From Bryobacteraceae bacterium (lineage in GTDB: Bacteria; Acidobacteriota; Terriglobia; Bryobacterales; Bryobacteraceae), in the NCBI GenBank assembly GCA_030038565.1, contig JASHSS010000205.1:1-39846 (forward strand): DNA of 39,846 bases, given 5' to 3'. Shown piece by piece: positions 17,911 to 26,929 of this stretch (positions within the stretch are counted from its first letter, which is position 1; each line of letters opens with the position of its first letter). The notes below the pieces were generated by a model. That model was given only the letters and a program-made list of their open reading frames with translations. It did no database searches and was not told where the DNA came from. Position numbers and translations under genes: made by a program.

Positions 17911-18585
17911 GTGTCGCAAGATGCCCAAGCCTCGGTCCGCTTGAATCGATGGCTGGCGTTGTGTGCGTTGCTCGGCGCGCTTTCTGGAACCGGGCGCGCC
18001 AGCATCATCGATCCGCAGATGGGAGTGACGGAGGCCGGCGACAGCACCGAGTTCACCAATGGCATTGTGTTCGGTCCCGACAGTTTTGGCGGCGGCGCGA
18101 CCGAATACTACAACGGCACCGGCGGCATCATCACCAGCCTCACCTTCAGCACCGAGATCTTCCTGACTCCCGACCAGTTGGCGAGTCTGGCCTGCAACAG
18201 CTCCCAGGACCCTACTTCGCCCAACCCGTTTTTCCTGAACTGCGTGATCGACTATTTCGCGGGCCAGGGCCAGAATCCCGGTCTTCTGGAGTTCCTTTTT
18301 TACGGCACAAACTCCGGTACCGGGGGCACGGATGAAGGCATTCCACCGCTGGCTAACTTCGATATTACCTTCAACTACAATTACTCCCTCACCGTCGATT
18401 CGGGCGGATGGGGGGCCCTGGGCAACCCTACTTTCACCGCCACGGATGTCGGGCTGGATCCTTCGCCGGAACCGCGTTCGGCGGAATTGGTGGGGGTAGC
18501 CCTGATTGCGGGTGGGGCCCTGCTGGCTCTGCGCCTCTGGCGCGCCAGACGGTCCGCCCGCCGCCTGGCCCATTGGTCAGCCTGA
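17911..18585 (+). CDS. PEP-CTERM-like exported protein
   Basis: 224 residues from GTG 17911, with GAAGGA 7-8 nt upstream. An N-terminal signal peptide (LNRWLALCALLGALSGTGRA) precedes an extracellular domain rich in Gly, Asn, Ser and Thr. Two cysteines (LACNSSQ and FFLNCVIDYF) could pair. The C-terminus has the tripartite sorting-signal layout: PSPEPRSAEL, a hydrophobic helix (VGVALIAGGALLALRLW), then an Arg-rich tail (RARRSARR). The proline-glutamate-proline part is only approximated (PEPRS), so this is a variant signal for exosortase-type processing. No exosortase is in the window. Function unknown; such proteins usually reach the surface or matrix. Confidence 0.75.
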   Translation: MSQDAQASVRLNRWLALCALLGALSGTGRASIIDPQMGVTEAGDSTEFTNGIVFGPDSFGGGATEYYNGTGGIITSLTFSTEIFLTPDQLASLACNSSQDPTSPNPFFLNCVIDYFAGQGQNPGLLEFLFYGTNSGTGGTDEGIPPLANFDITFNYNYSLTVDSGGWGALGNPTFTATDVGLDPSPEPRSAELVGVALIAGGALLALRLWRARRSARRLAHWSA

Positions 18586-18696
18586 GCCGCCCGGCGCTTC
18601 CGCCGCATTCGGTGCAGCCGCGTTACGCTGTGTACAGTTCAGGCAATTGTGAGCGCCCGGTGGAATCCCGCTTGCTAGCTCGGGGGACCGGAAAAT

Positions 18697-20850
18697 ATGT
18701 CTCGTACCATGCTGCCCGGTAAACCGTATCCCCAGGGTGCGACCTGGGATGGAACCGGCGTCAATTTCTCGCTCTATTCGGAAAGAGCCACTCAGGTGGA
18801 TCTCTGCCTTTTCGAAGCTGTGGACTCTCCCAACTACGAAACGCTCACCTTGCGCGAGTCCACCGGATACGTCTGGCACGGCTATTTGCACGGAGTGCGG
18901 CTGGGGCAGTTGTACGGATACCGGGTGTACGGGGCGTACGAACCCGAACACGGCGACCGCTTCAATCCCGCCAAGCTGCTCATCGATCCGTATGCCAAAG
19001 CCGTCTCCGGGTCGCTCAATTGGGATGCTCCGGTCTTCGGCTACAAAATCGGCGACCCCGCCCAAGACCTCTCCCAGGACGCCTCCGACGACGCCTGGGG
19101 GGTTCCCAAGTGCGTCATCACCACATCCCACTTCGACTGGCAAAACGACCGCCCGCCGCTCACGCCGCTGCACGACTCCATTCTGTACGAACTGCACGTT
19201 AAGGGCTTCACCGCGACCCATCCGGAGATCCCCGAGGAACTGCGCGGCACTTACGCCGGCCTGGCCCATCCGGTGGCGATCGAGTATCTGCGCAAGCTGG
19301 GCATCACCGCCGTCGAGCTGATGCCGGTGCACGATTTCGTGGACGACAAGCACCTGCTGGAGCACGGGCTGCGCAATTATTGGGGCTACAACTCGATTAA
19401 TTTCTTCGCTCCCGAGGCCCGTTACAGCTCCTCGGGCGACCGGGGCGAACAGATCGGCGAATTCAAGGCCATGGTGAAGGCCCTCCACCGCGCGGGAATC
19501 GAGGTCATCCTCGACGTGGTCTACAATCACACCGCCGAGGGGAACCAGATGGGGCCGACCCTGAGCTTCCGCGGCATCGACAATGGTACTTATTACCGTC
19601 TGGTTACCGACAATCCACGTTATTACATGGATTTCACCGGAACCGGCAACACCCTCAACGTGCGCCATCCGCAAGTGCTCAAGCTGATCATGGACAGCCT
19701 GCGCTACTGGGTTCAAGAGATGCACGTGGATGGCTTCCGCTTCGACCTGGCCTCCGCCCTGGCGCGCGAGCTGCACGACGTGGACCGCCTTTCCGCCTTC
19801 TTCGACATCATCAACCAGGACCCGGTGGTTTCCCAGGTGAAGCTGATCGCCGAGCCCTGGGACGTGGGCCAGGGCGGCTACCAGGTGGGCAAGTTTCCGC
19901 CTTTGTGGGCCGAATGGAACGGACGCTATCGCGACGTGGTCCGGCGCTACTGGAAGGGCGACGACGGGCAATTGGCCGAGCTGGGCTACCGGCTCACCGG
20001 TTCGAGCGACCTCTACCAGCGAGATGGCCGCCATCCCAGCGCCAGCATCAATTTCATCACCGCCCACGACGGCTTCACCTTGCGCGACCTGGTGAGCTAC
20101 GACCGGAAGCACAACCAGGCCAACGGCGAGGACAACCGCGACGGTTCAAACGACAACCACTCCTGGAACTGTGGCGCGGAAGGCGAAACGGAAGACGCCG
20201 CCATTGTGGAACTGCGCCGGCGCCAGGTGCGCAATTTTCTGGTCACGCTGCTGCTTTCGCAGGGCGTCCCCATGATCTGCGGCGGAGACGAGTTGGGCCG
20301 CACCCAGCACGGCAACAACAACGCCTACGCCCAGGACAACGCCACCAGTTGGTTCGATTGGAATCTGGACAAGGCCGGCCGCTCGTTGATCGAATTCACC
20401 GCCCGCCTGGTGGACCTGCGCCGCCGCCATCCCAATCTGCACCGGCGCAAGTTTTTCCAGGACCGCCGGATCGACCCCGGCGCCGCGTCCCGCCAGGTCA
20501 ACGGCCACCAGGAACTGGACATCACCTGGCTGCGGCCGGACGGAAAGGAAATGACCCCCGAGGAGTGGAATCAGGGCTGGATCCGGTGCATCGGCCTGCG
20601 GCTGAGCGGGCGCACCCTGGACGATGTGAACGGTTTCGGCGAACCCATTCGCGACGAGACTTTCCTGATTCTGCTGAACCCGCACCATGAGCCGATCCGC
20701 TTTTTCATGCCGGACTGCCGGGGAACAGCCTGGGAATTGATGCTGGATTCCGCAGCACCCGCACGCGAAGAAAAGCCCCTGGTGGCCTCCGGAGAGGCGC
20801 TGGAACTCATCCCCCGCTCCACGGCTTTGCTCCGCGAGATGACCGATTAG
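18697..20850 (+). CDS. glgX: glycogen debranching enzyme, isoamylase type
   Basis: 717 residues, within the usual GlgX/TreX length. An N-terminal CBM48 domain ([20 protein letters not shown]) is followed by a GH13 barrel. The nucleophile is Asp350 in DGFRFD, the acid/base Glu386 in [13 protein letters not shown], and the third acid Asp458 in [14 protein letters not shown]. The motif [10 protein letters not shown] and the loop [20 protein letters not shown] are typical of the subfamily. It hydrolyses alpha-1,6 branches of phosphorylase-limit glycogen. GGGGA is about 11 nt before ATG 18697. No glycogen synthase or phosphorylase gene is adjacent. The gene is followed by a GC-rich hairpin and a GNAT gene. 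Confidence 0.95.
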   Translation: MSRTMLPGKPYPQGATWDGTGVNFSLYSERATQVDLCLFEAVDSPNYETLTLRESTGYVWHGYLHGVRLGQLYGYRVYGAYEPEHGDRFNPAKLLIDPYAKAVSGSLNWDAPVFGYKIGDPAQDLSQDASDDAWGVPKCVITTSHFDWQNDRPPLTPLHDSILYELHVKGFTATHPEIPEELRGTYAGLAHPVAIEYLRKLGITAVELMPVHDFVDDKHLLEHGLRNYWGYNSINFFAPEARYSSSGDRGEQIGEFKAMVKALHRAGIEVILDVVYNHTAEGNQMGPTLSFRGIDNGTYYRLVTDNPRYYMDFTGTGNTLNVRHPQVLKLIMDSLRYWVQEMHVDGFRFDLASALARELHDVDRLSAFFDIINQDPVVSQVKLIAEPWDVGQGGYQVGKFPPLWAEWNGRYRDVVRRYWKGDDGQLAELGYRLTGSSDLYQRDGRHPSASINFITAHDGFTLRDLVSYDRKHNQANGEDNRDGSNDNHSWNCGAEGETEDAAIVELRRRQVRNFLVTLLLSQGVPMICGGDELGRTQHGNNNAYAQDNATSWFDWNLDKAGRSLIEFTARLVDLRRRHPNLHRRKFFQDRRIDPGAASRQVNGHQELDITWLRPDGKEMTPEEWNQGWIRCIGLRLSGRTLDDVNGFGEPIRDETFLILLNPHHEPIRFFMPDCRGTAWELMLDSAAPAREEKPLVASGEALELIPRSTALLREMTD

Positions 20851-20856
20851 GGGGAC

Positions 20857-20878
20857 CGCCCGGAGCGCCCGCCGGGCG
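20857..20878 (+). terminator. GC-rich hairpin after glgX
   Basis: CGCCCGG (20857-20863) pairs with CCGGGCG (20872-20878) around an 8-nt loop, 6 nt after the glgX stop. No T tract follows, so it may be only a pause or a 3'-end stabiliser. Confidence 0.35.
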
Positions 20879-20909
20879 TCAGGCACGGGAGACCGATACA
20901 ATCATCGCC

Positions 20910-21422
20910 ATGCCGCTCCCGATCCTTCGCAGCGAGCGCCTGCTCCTCGAACCGTTCGCCGCCGCCGACCTCGACGCTCTCCACGCCTTGTGGACGGACC
21001 CGGACGTCCGCCGGTATCTATGGGACAACCGGATCATCTCGCGGGACCGTGCCGCCGGGGCGCTGGCCAGCGCCATGGGCGCAGCCGACCAGCACGGCAT
21101 CGGCTATTGGACGCTGCGCCAGGACCGCGCCCGGGACGTCCTCGGAGATGTCGGCTTCCAGTTCATCCCACAGACCCCCGATATCGAGTTGATGTGCTCC
21201 CTGCGGCCGCAATTCTGGAACCGTGGCCTGGCCGCGGAAGCCGCCCAGGCGGCATTGGAATACCTCTGGCGCGCCACACCCTTCACGCGCGTTTTGGCGC
21301 GGGGCGATCTCCCCAATGAGCGCTCCGTCCGCCTCATGGAACGCCTCGGCATGTGGCACTACTCAACAGGCACGGCTCTGATCACGTACGTTCTCGACAG
21401 GCCGGCCCGCCCCACCTTTTAG
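20910..21422 (+). CDS. GNAT acetyltransferase, RimJ/RimL-like
   Basis: 170 residues. It starts ILRSERLLLEPFAAADLDAL, the usual opening of the RimJ/RimL (Acetyltransf_3) group, and has the acetyl-CoA-binding region RPQFWNRGLAAEAAQAALEY with the Arg/Gln-x-x-Gly-x-Ala loop. The end of the fold is NERSVRLMERLGM. It transfers acetyl from acetyl-CoA to an amine, either a protein N-terminus or a small molecule; the substrate is unknown. The start ATG 20910 lacks a strong ribosome site. It stands alone between glgX and a permease relic that begins at its stop codon. Confidence 0.85.
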   Translation: MPLPILRSERLLLEPFAAADLDALHALWTDPDVRRYLWDNRIISRDRAAGALASAMGAADQHGIGYWTLRQDRARDVLGDVGFQFIPQTPDIELMCSLRPQFWNRGLAAEAAQAALEYLWRATPFTRVLARGDLPNERSVRLMERLGMWHYSTGTALITYVLDRPARPTF

Positions 21423-21516
21423 TATCATCGACACGATCCTGCTGCGGCCCCGGCCCTTTCGCAATCCGGACCGAGTGGTGCGCCTCTTCGAGACCGGCCC
21501 CGCCGATCCAAGGGCG
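21421..21516 (+). pseudogene. relic of an ADOP-type permease N-terminus
   Basis: Starting inside the GNAT stop codon, the plus-strand frame reads SIIDTILLRPRPFRNPDRVV followed by RLFETGPADPRA. This is the stretch that follows the first membrane helix in acidobacterial orphan permeases (typically V.A.LLRPLP...PDRLV.L.ET); the intact permease in this window has [20 protein letters not shown] there. There is no upstream helix, no start codon and no downstream continuation, so it is a fragment, probably from a deleted paralogue. The frame continues open to about 21600 without further resemblance. Confidence 0.5.
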
Positions 21517-21580
21517 CTTCCAAGATACACCAATCCGCCCGGTGCCGCGCAACGGTTTTCCAGGTTTCCGGATTCCGCCG

Positions 21581-21787
21581 TCAGTCCTTCTGAATCATCA
21601 CTTCGGTGGATTTCACAACCACCCGAACCGAGTCGCCTTTCTTGAGTTTGAGTTCCTCCGCGCTGGTCCTGGTAATCACGCTCTCGACGATGCTCTGGCC
21701 GACTCTGACCACCACGTGCGCCATGATGTCTCCAAGCCGCACGTCCTCCACTGTGCCCGGTAACTGGTTTCTCGCAGAAAGTGCCAT
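21581..21787 (-). CDS. molbindin-like Mop (TOBE) domain protein
   Basis: 68 residues, a single Mop domain. MALSARNQLPGTVEDVRLGD is followed by IMAHVVVRVGQSIVESVITR, TSAEELKLKKGDSVRVVVKS and TEVMIQK. This is the standard molbindin sequence: SARNQL.G.V, the ITR.SAEEL.L..GD block, and a K[AS]TEVM end. Mop proteins assemble into oligomers that bind molybdate (or tungstate) in the cytoplasm, for storage or sensing. ATG 21787 has only AGGG nearby. It follows the SulP transporter gene by 52 bp on the same strand, which suggests a molybdate link for that transporter. Confidence 0.9.
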   Translation of the reverse strand: MALSARNQLPGTVEDVRLGDIMAHVVVRVGQSIVESVITRTSAEELKLKKGDSVRVVVKSTEVMIQKD

Positions 21788-21839
21788 ATCCCTATTAGGC
21801 ACTAAAACCGGCCAGGGCGGCGAACCGCCCGGCCCGGCT

Positions 21840-23138
21840 TCACGTGCTCGACGGCTCGTCGAAGGCTTGCTCCAGCGGCGGCCGCGCGTAGCGCACCCAA
21901 AGCGCGTGCACAGCGTATAACGAACAGCCGATCGCCACGGCCAGCACCGCATTGACGGTGAGGACGCTGACCACCGTGGCAAGAAACGCCGCCGCATCCA
22001 CGCGGGCCATTTTGGGCAGGCGCCGCCAGGCGCTCCAATCCAACAGGCACAGGCCCATCCAGGCGGTCACGCCGGCCAGGGCGGGAATGGGGATATGCGC
22101 CACGAAACCGGAGCCCAGCCGCAGGATCGCCAGCAGCACCACGGCATGGAACAGGTTGGCCACCGGGGTGGTGCCGCCGCAGCGCACCACCGCCAGGCTG
22201 CGGGCCGGAATTCCCACGCTGAGCGGCGCGCCGAAGGCCGAAGCGCACAGATTGGCCAGACCGTAGGCGCGCAGTTCGCGATCGGCGTCGGAAGGCTTCA
22301 TGCGCTTGTGGCGCCCGCGGAAATGCTCCACCACGCGCGAAGTAATGAGGATGTTCACAGAGGAGACGAAAGCCAGCGCCACCGCCGATGGCAGCAGAGC
22401 CAGAATTTGTGGGAGGCCCACAGAAAGCGTGGCCAGCGGAGGCAGCCCGGGGGAAAGGAATCCCACCTCCTTCTCGCGCCAGCCGAAGAAGCGCGCCATC
22501 AGGATAGCCAGGGCCACACCGATCAACGGCGCGGGCAGGCGGTGGGAGAAGCGCGCCGAAAGCGATGCCGCCACAATTACCATCAGCCCCAGCACCAGCG
22601 GCACCATGCGGGTTTCCATAAGGTGGTGCGTCACCGCTACGAACTGGCTGATGGTCGAACCGGCCGCGCGCGTCAGCGGCGAGGAGACCCCCAGGATAAT
22701 GTCCAGTTGCGATACCAGCATCATCGCGCCGATGCCGCAGGAGAATCCCGAAACCACGGCCTGGGGAACGCGGGTAATGTAGCGCCCCAGCCGCAGCACG
22801 GCGAACGCGATCATCGCCAGCGAGGCCAGCAGGCAAAGCAGGGCCGCGCCGCCCAGCCCGTGCTGCCGCGCCGCCAGGGCGATGAAAGGCACCGTGGCGC
22901 TGGCCGTGCCGCCGATCAGCACCGGATTACGGCCCGCCAGAGCAATCACGGGGGCAGTCAAGATAGAGGTGAACACGCCCAGAACGGGCGGTAACCCCAT
23001 GAGCGAAGCCATGGCGAGGCCGTAGGGCAGCGCGATCAGAGCCGCAATCACGCCGCCCGAACAATCCCCCGCCAGTCGCTTCCAGCCGTAGCGGCCGCCA
23101 TTGGGGCCTCTGCGATGCAGAATGCCCCGAACGGTCAA
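21840..23138 (-). CDS. SulP-family anion permease without STAS domain
   Basis: About 432 residues. The frame is open upstream to 23228, but that lies inside the aminotransferase gene. I place the start at TTG 23138, which overlaps that gene's TGA and has AAGGTGA just upstream. It is a multi-spanning membrane protein with the SulP signature near the N-terminus (GDCSGGVIAALIALPYGLAM, then GLPPVLGVFTSILTAPVIAL, GRNPVLIGGTASATVPFIAL). The end (AVLAVAIGCSLYAVHALWVR, then about 15 residues) leaves no room for the cytoplasmic STAS domain found in most bacterial SulP sulfate and bicarbonate carriers. STAS-less SulP relatives include the MOT1 molybdate transporters. With the Mop gene downstream, molybdate is a reasonable but unproven substrate. 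Confidence 0.85.
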   Translation of the reverse strand: MTVRGILHRRGPNGGRYGWKRLAGDCSGGVIAALIALPYGLAMASLMGLPPVLGVFTSILTAPVIALAGRNPVLIGGTASATVPFIALAARQHGLGGAALLCLLASLAMIAFAVLRLGRYITRVPQAVVSGFSCGIGAMMLVSQLDIILGVSSPLTRAAGSTISQFVAVTHHLMETRMVPLVLGLMVIVAASLSARFSHRLPAPLIGVALAILMARFFGWREKEVGFLSPGLPPLATLSVGLPQILALLPSAVALAFVSSVNILITSRVVEHFRGRHKRMKPSDADRELRAYGLANLCASAFGAPLSVGIPARSLAVVRCGGTTPVANLFHAVVLLAILRLGSGFVAHIPIPALAGVTAWMGLCLLDWSAWRRLPKMARVDAAAFLATVVSVLTVNAVLAVAIGCSLYAVHALWVRYARPPLEQAFDEPSST

Positions 23139-24286
23139 GCCATCACCTTGGCGAAGGCGGCTTGGAACTTGAGCATTTCTTCTTTGGTGCCCACCGTGAC
23201 GCGCACGTGCGTGGGCCAACTCGGCCATACCCGCCCGATGACCACTTTTTCCTTAACCAGGCCGGCAATCACCGGCCGCGGGTCGCGCTTCACATCCACC
23301 ATGAAGCAGTTGGAAACCGAAGGCACGTAGGAGAAGCGCTTCCGCTCCAGGAAGTTGAACGTATCCTGGCGGACTTCGGCGATGATCCGCCGGCGCGTCG
23401 GAACCAGGTCCTTCACCTGCAGGCTGGCGCTCGCGGCGGCCATGCCGGTAATCGGCAGCATGCTGGTGTGGCTGTAGATGCTGAGTTTCTGGAGCAGGTC
23501 CGGACGGGCCAGCGCGGCGCCCGCCCGCAATCCCGCCATCCCGTAAATCTTGGAGAACGTGCGCAGGATGATGACGTCCTTATCGGCGGCCACCGCGGGG
23601 CTGTGGAACTCCGCGCCCGAGATATGCGTGTAGGCCTCGTCGATCATCACAATGGCGCCGGCAGGCTTGTTGGCGATGAGCCATTCGATATCTTCCTTGG
23701 GGGTCAAGGTCCCGGTCGGGTTGTTGGGATTGCAGATGTAGATCAGCCCCGCGTTTTCGACCGCCGCCATGGCCCTTACATCGTGTGCGTACCCTTTGTC
23801 CTTCACCAGCGGAATCGAAACCACCTTGGCGCCGATATACCCCGCGGCGCGCCCGCCGGCCTCGTAGCCGGGGTCGCCCGCCACGAACGGCTTGGAGGGC
23901 GATGTGAAGGCGATCACAGCCTGGTGCAGAGGGGCGCTGGAGCCCGGGAAGATCTGCACATGGTCCTTCGCCAAACCCTCTTGCTCGGCCAGGATGCTTC
24001 TGACCTTATCGCCTTCGCCGAAGCGGTAGCGTCCGCCGAACGGAATCATGCTGGCGCACGCTTCGCGCGCTTCGGGGCACGGCCCCATGGGGTTCTCGTT
24101 GGAGTTGATGAATACGGAGTCCGGGGGAGCCTCGACTCTGGAAAGCTGGGCCAGTGCCGGCTCATTGAAGAAAGGCATGGCGGCCACGCCGCCGCCCACC
24201 ATGGCGGCAATTCGGCCAAAGCTACGGCGCGAAAAGCCGCGGTTCATAAATTCACGTTTCAGATCCACGTTTAAGACGGATTGCAT
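23135..24286 (-). CDS. Tat-exported HisC-like PLP aminotransferase
   Basis: 383 residues from ATG 24286, with GGGAGGG 6-7 nt upstream. The N-terminus is a twin-arginine signal: SRRSFGRIA (Arg20-Arg21), a hydrophobic stretch, then PALAQ before the mature domain. The enzyme is a fold-type I class I/II aminotransferase of the histidinol-phosphate type: SNENPMGPCPEA, NPNNPTG (186-192), DEAY (216-219) and the PLP Lys246 in RTFSKIYGMAGLR. In cytosolic HisC these bind PLP and the imidazole substrate. Tat export fits an enzyme that folds around PLP before export. The periplasmic amino donor and substrate are unknown. It is followed by SulP with a start/stop overlap. Confidence 0.88.
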   Translation of the reverse strand: MQSVLNVDLKREFMNRGFSRRSFGRIAAMVGGGVAAMPFFNEPALAQLSRVEAPPDSVFINSNENPMGPCPEAREACASMIPFGGRYRFGEGDKVRSILAEQEGLAKDHVQIFPGSSAPLHQAVIAFTSPSKPFVAGDPGYEAGGRAAGYIGAKVVSIPLVKDKGYAHDVRAMAAVENAGLIYICNPNNPTGTLTPKEDIEWLIANKPAGAIVMIDEAYTHISGAEFHSPAVAADKDVIILRTFSKIYGMAGLRAGAALARPDLLQKLSIYSHTSMLPITGMAAASASLQVKDLVPTRRRIIAEVRQDTFNFLERKRFSYVPSVSNCFMVDVKRDPRPVIAGLVKEKVVIGRVWPSWPTHVRVTVGTKEEMLKFQAAFAKVMA

Positions 24287-24438
24287 AGCTTTCCCTCCCT
24301 GGTTTTGGAGTCCCGTGTCCAATGAGATTATCAGGTTCGGCCGGGGTTGTCGAATCAAATAATCTGATGCGCCGTATCGGAATGGGCGAATGGGGGAGTT
24401 GCCCGGTGTACACTGGCAGGTTGCGGAAAAAGGCGTCT

Positions 24439-25881
24439 GTGCGGCCGGAAACCCGAAGGGAATGGCAGGCGATTCGCCTGCCTGTCGGGAATTCCGCTCC
24501 CATCACCCGCCGGGATCTCTTCGCGCTGACGTTCGGTTACCTGCCCCTGGCCGCCCAGCCGGCCGATCAGCCCGATGCTCTATCGCTGGCGGAGGCGCGT
24601 CCGGTCCTGGACGACTTCTCCGCCGAACTGCCCGCCGGCTTGAGCGGAGATCCGCTCACCGCGGCTTCCTGGCAGGAGTGGGCAACCGCTCACGACCGCG
24701 AAATCCGTTCGCGCCTGCAACGCGGCGACGCGGATTCCATCGTCAATCTCCTCCTCTTCGGCACTTCCTTCACCGCCCAACCCCGTTGCACCATTCAGCA
24801 GGTGGAAGCCGCCGGCGGGGATGCCGAAGCGGCCTCGCAGTTGATCCGCGCGCGCGTCCGCGATTTTGCCGCCGCGGTAGCCCGCCCTGGGACCAACGAG
24901 CGCCTTCTGTTCGCGGCGGGGTGGCTGCACGAACAGGGCGCCGATCCGGTGGGACCGGCGGCGGCCAGCCGCATCGCGACCGTCCTGCTGGAGAACACCT
25001 TACGCGTGGTGCGCGAGCAGCAGGAATACAACCGCGCCATCGCCGAAGCCAAACAGAAGGAGGACGCGGCCCATCTGTTCATCGAGCGCTCCAGCCTGTA
25101 TCGCGGCCGGGGGCTGTCGCTGGACACTTCCTTCCGTCCCAATTACGGCATCGAGCGGAGCCTGGCGGAGATGCAGTCCGCCGGCCTCCTGCGACAGGTG
25201 CACCGAGCGGCGGTGCTCGGTCCGGGCCTGGATTTCACCGATAAGCGCAGCGGCTACGATTTCTATCCGGTCCAGACCTTGCAGCCCTTCGCGTTAGTCG
25301 ATTCCCTGCGCCGCCTGCGCCTGGCCGATTCCGGCGGGCCGGCGGTGGCAATTCTGGACCTCAGCGGCCGGGTGCTCCGTCACGTGCGGCGCGCCGTGGA
25401 TCAGGCCCGCGCGGGATCGGCCTATACCGTACAACTGGCTTTGGACCGAGACACCCAGTGGCGGCCGGCGACGGTGGATTACTGGCGCAGATCCTGTGCG
25501 GAGATCGGAACCGAAATCGAGCCGCTCCGTCCCCCGCCGGGCGCCGCCGTGCGCATGCGCGCGGTGCGCATCCGTCCCGATGTGGTCCGGCTTCTCGAAC
25601 CGTTCGATCTCGAAATCGTGATCCAACACCTGCGGCTTCCCGATGAGCGCCGGTTCGACCTCGTCGTAGCCACCAATATCCTGGTCTACTACAGCCCGTT
25701 CGAGCAGGCTCTGGCTCTCCAGAACCTGGCCGCCATGCTGCGCCCCGGCGGCGTCCTGCTATCCAACAACGTGCTGCCGGAAGTCCCGGGAGTGCCTATG
25801 CATCCGGCGGGCGCCACCAGCGTGGCGTACTCCAACGATCCGGACGATGGCGACCACATGCTCTGGTACCGCCGGGTGTAA
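24439..25881 (+). CDS. class I SAM methyltransferase with Tat-like N-terminus
   Basis: About 480 residues from GTG 24439, which has AAAAAGG about 5-7 nt upstream; in-frame ATGs at 24322, 24367 and 24382 are alternatives. After a short lead the sequence TRRDLFALTFGYLPLAAQPA looks like a Tat or Sec signal, which is odd for a SAM enzyme. A helical N-terminal domain follows (QQEYNRAIAEAKQKEDAAHL). The methyltransferase domain has motif I VLGPGLDFTDK, a GYDFYPVQTLQPFALVDSL block, and a late motif FDLVVATNILVYYSPFEQAL, then MLRPGGVLLSNN. That last part resembles CheR-type methyltransferases. The substrate is unknown. The YVTN gene follows after 22 bp. Confidence 0.75.
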   Translation: MRPETRREWQAIRLPVGNSAPITRRDLFALTFGYLPLAAQPADQPDALSLAEARPVLDDFSAELPAGLSGDPLTAASWQEWATAHDREIRSRLQRGDADSIVNLLLFGTSFTAQPRCTIQQVEAAGGDAEAASQLIRARVRDFAAAVARPGTNERLLFAAGWLHEQGADPVGPAAASRIATVLLENTLRVVREQQEYNRAIAEAKQKEDAAHLFIERSSLYRGRGLSLDTSFRPNYGIERSLAEMQSAGLLRQVHRAAVLGPGLDFTDKRSGYDFYPVQTLQPFALVDSLRRLRLADSGGPAVAILDLSGRVLRHVRRAVDQARAGSAYTVQLALDRDTQWRPATVDYWRRSCAEIGTEIEPLRPPPGAAVRMRAVRIRPDVVRLLEPFDLEIVIQHLRLPDERRFDLVVATNILVYYSPFEQALALQNLAAMLRPGGVLLSNNVLPEVPGVPMHPAGATSVAYSNDPDDGDHMLWYRRV

Positions 25882-25903
25882 ACTGGCCCCATCAGAGGTG
25901 ACC

Positions 25904-26914
25904 ATGCGGATTATCGTTCCATCCATCGCCATGGGGATCGCTTTCGCACTGGCAACCGCGGCCGGCGCGGCTTCCACGGGCGGGGCCAGGATGCTCCTGT
26001 ACGTCGATAACAGCCTGGGCAATGACATCAGCGTCATCGATCTGGGCACGCTCAGAATTGTGGACACCATCAAGGTGGGCGATCAACCCCACGCGCTGTG
26101 CGCCCCCGCGGACGGCCGAAGGCTCTTCACCACCATCGAATCGGAAAACACCCTCAAGACCATCGACACGGCGACCGGCAAAATCATCGGGACCATCGCC
26201 GTGACCGGCAAGCCCAACGAGTGCGCCTCGACGCCCGATGGCCATTATGTAGGCGTGCCCATTCGCGACGGCAACAGCGTGGATATCGTCGATATGGGGC
26301 GGAAAGCCGTGGTGAAGGTGCTCCCCGTCAAGATTCCGCACAACTGCTTCAACGCCGGAGACCCCAATGTCCTGTACGTGTCTTCCATGGGTAGCAACGA
26401 GATCGACGTCATCGACCTGAAGAAGATGGACTACTCGGCCAGGGTCCCGGTGGGCGGCATTCCCCGCCCGTACGCCGTGTCGAACGACGAAAAGACCATC
26501 TACACCGCGCTGACCAGCCTGCACGGATTCGCCATCGCCGATGTTCCCGGCCGCAAAGTGGTGGAGCGCGTGGAACTGCCCCCGGCGCCTCCGCTGAACT
26601 GCCCCCTGGAGGTCAACACTCCTACCCACGGGTTGGCGCTGACTCCCGATGGCCGGCAACTGTGGGTCACCAGCCTTGCCGATGGCGGAATGTACGTCTA
26701 CGACCTGGCCACCCGCAAGATTTCGCCCATGATCCACGTCGGTAAATGCCCCAACTGGGTAGCCTTTTCGCCCGATGGCAAGTATTGCGTGGTAAGCAAC
26801 AGCGACGATAACGACTGCTCCATCATCGACGCGCATACCCACCGCGAAGTGGCCCGCGTGAAGGTCGGCAAAGGCCCCAAACGCGTGCTGGTGGTAAGGG
26901 TGCCCACGGCCTAA
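25904..26914 (+). CDS. exported YVTN-type beta-propeller protein
   Basis: 336 residues from ATG 25904, which has AGAGGTG just upstream; an open frame from 25847 is rejected because it lies in the preceding gene. A signal peptide (MRIIVPSIAMGIAFALATAA) is followed by seven or so YVTN-like blades, e.g. LLYVDNSLGNDISVIDLGTL, VKVGKGPKRVLVV, and VGGIPRPYAVSNDEKTIYTA, with DG..L repeats. Four cysteines are spread over the blades. Such propellers are secreted binding or scaffold modules. It is translated just after the methyltransferase and is convergent with the GH125 gene, with only 15 bp between the stops. Confidence 0.85.
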   Translation: MRIIVPSIAMGIAFALATAAGAASTGGARMLLYVDNSLGNDISVIDLGTLRIVDTIKVGDQPHALCAPADGRRLFTTIESENTLKTIDTATGKIIGTIAVTGKPNECASTPDGHYVGVPIRDGNSVDIVDMGRKAVVKVLPVKIPHNCFNAGDPNVLYVSSMGSNEIDVIDLKKMDYSARVPVGGIPRPYAVSNDEKTIYTALTSLHGFAIADVPGRKVVERVELPPAPPLNCPLEVNTPTHGLALTPDGRQLWVTSLADGGMYVYDLATRKISPMIHVGKCPNWVAFSPDGKYCVVSNSDDNDCSIIDAHTHREVARVKVGKGPKRVLVVRVPTA

Positions 26915-26929
26915 AGTGGGCCGGCCCGC

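Noticed and set aside
26918-26927. GGGCCGGCCC palindrome between the convergent YVTN and GH125 genes
   Set aside because: A gapless 10-bp palindrome cannot form a stable hairpin and is expected by chance in GC-rich DNA.
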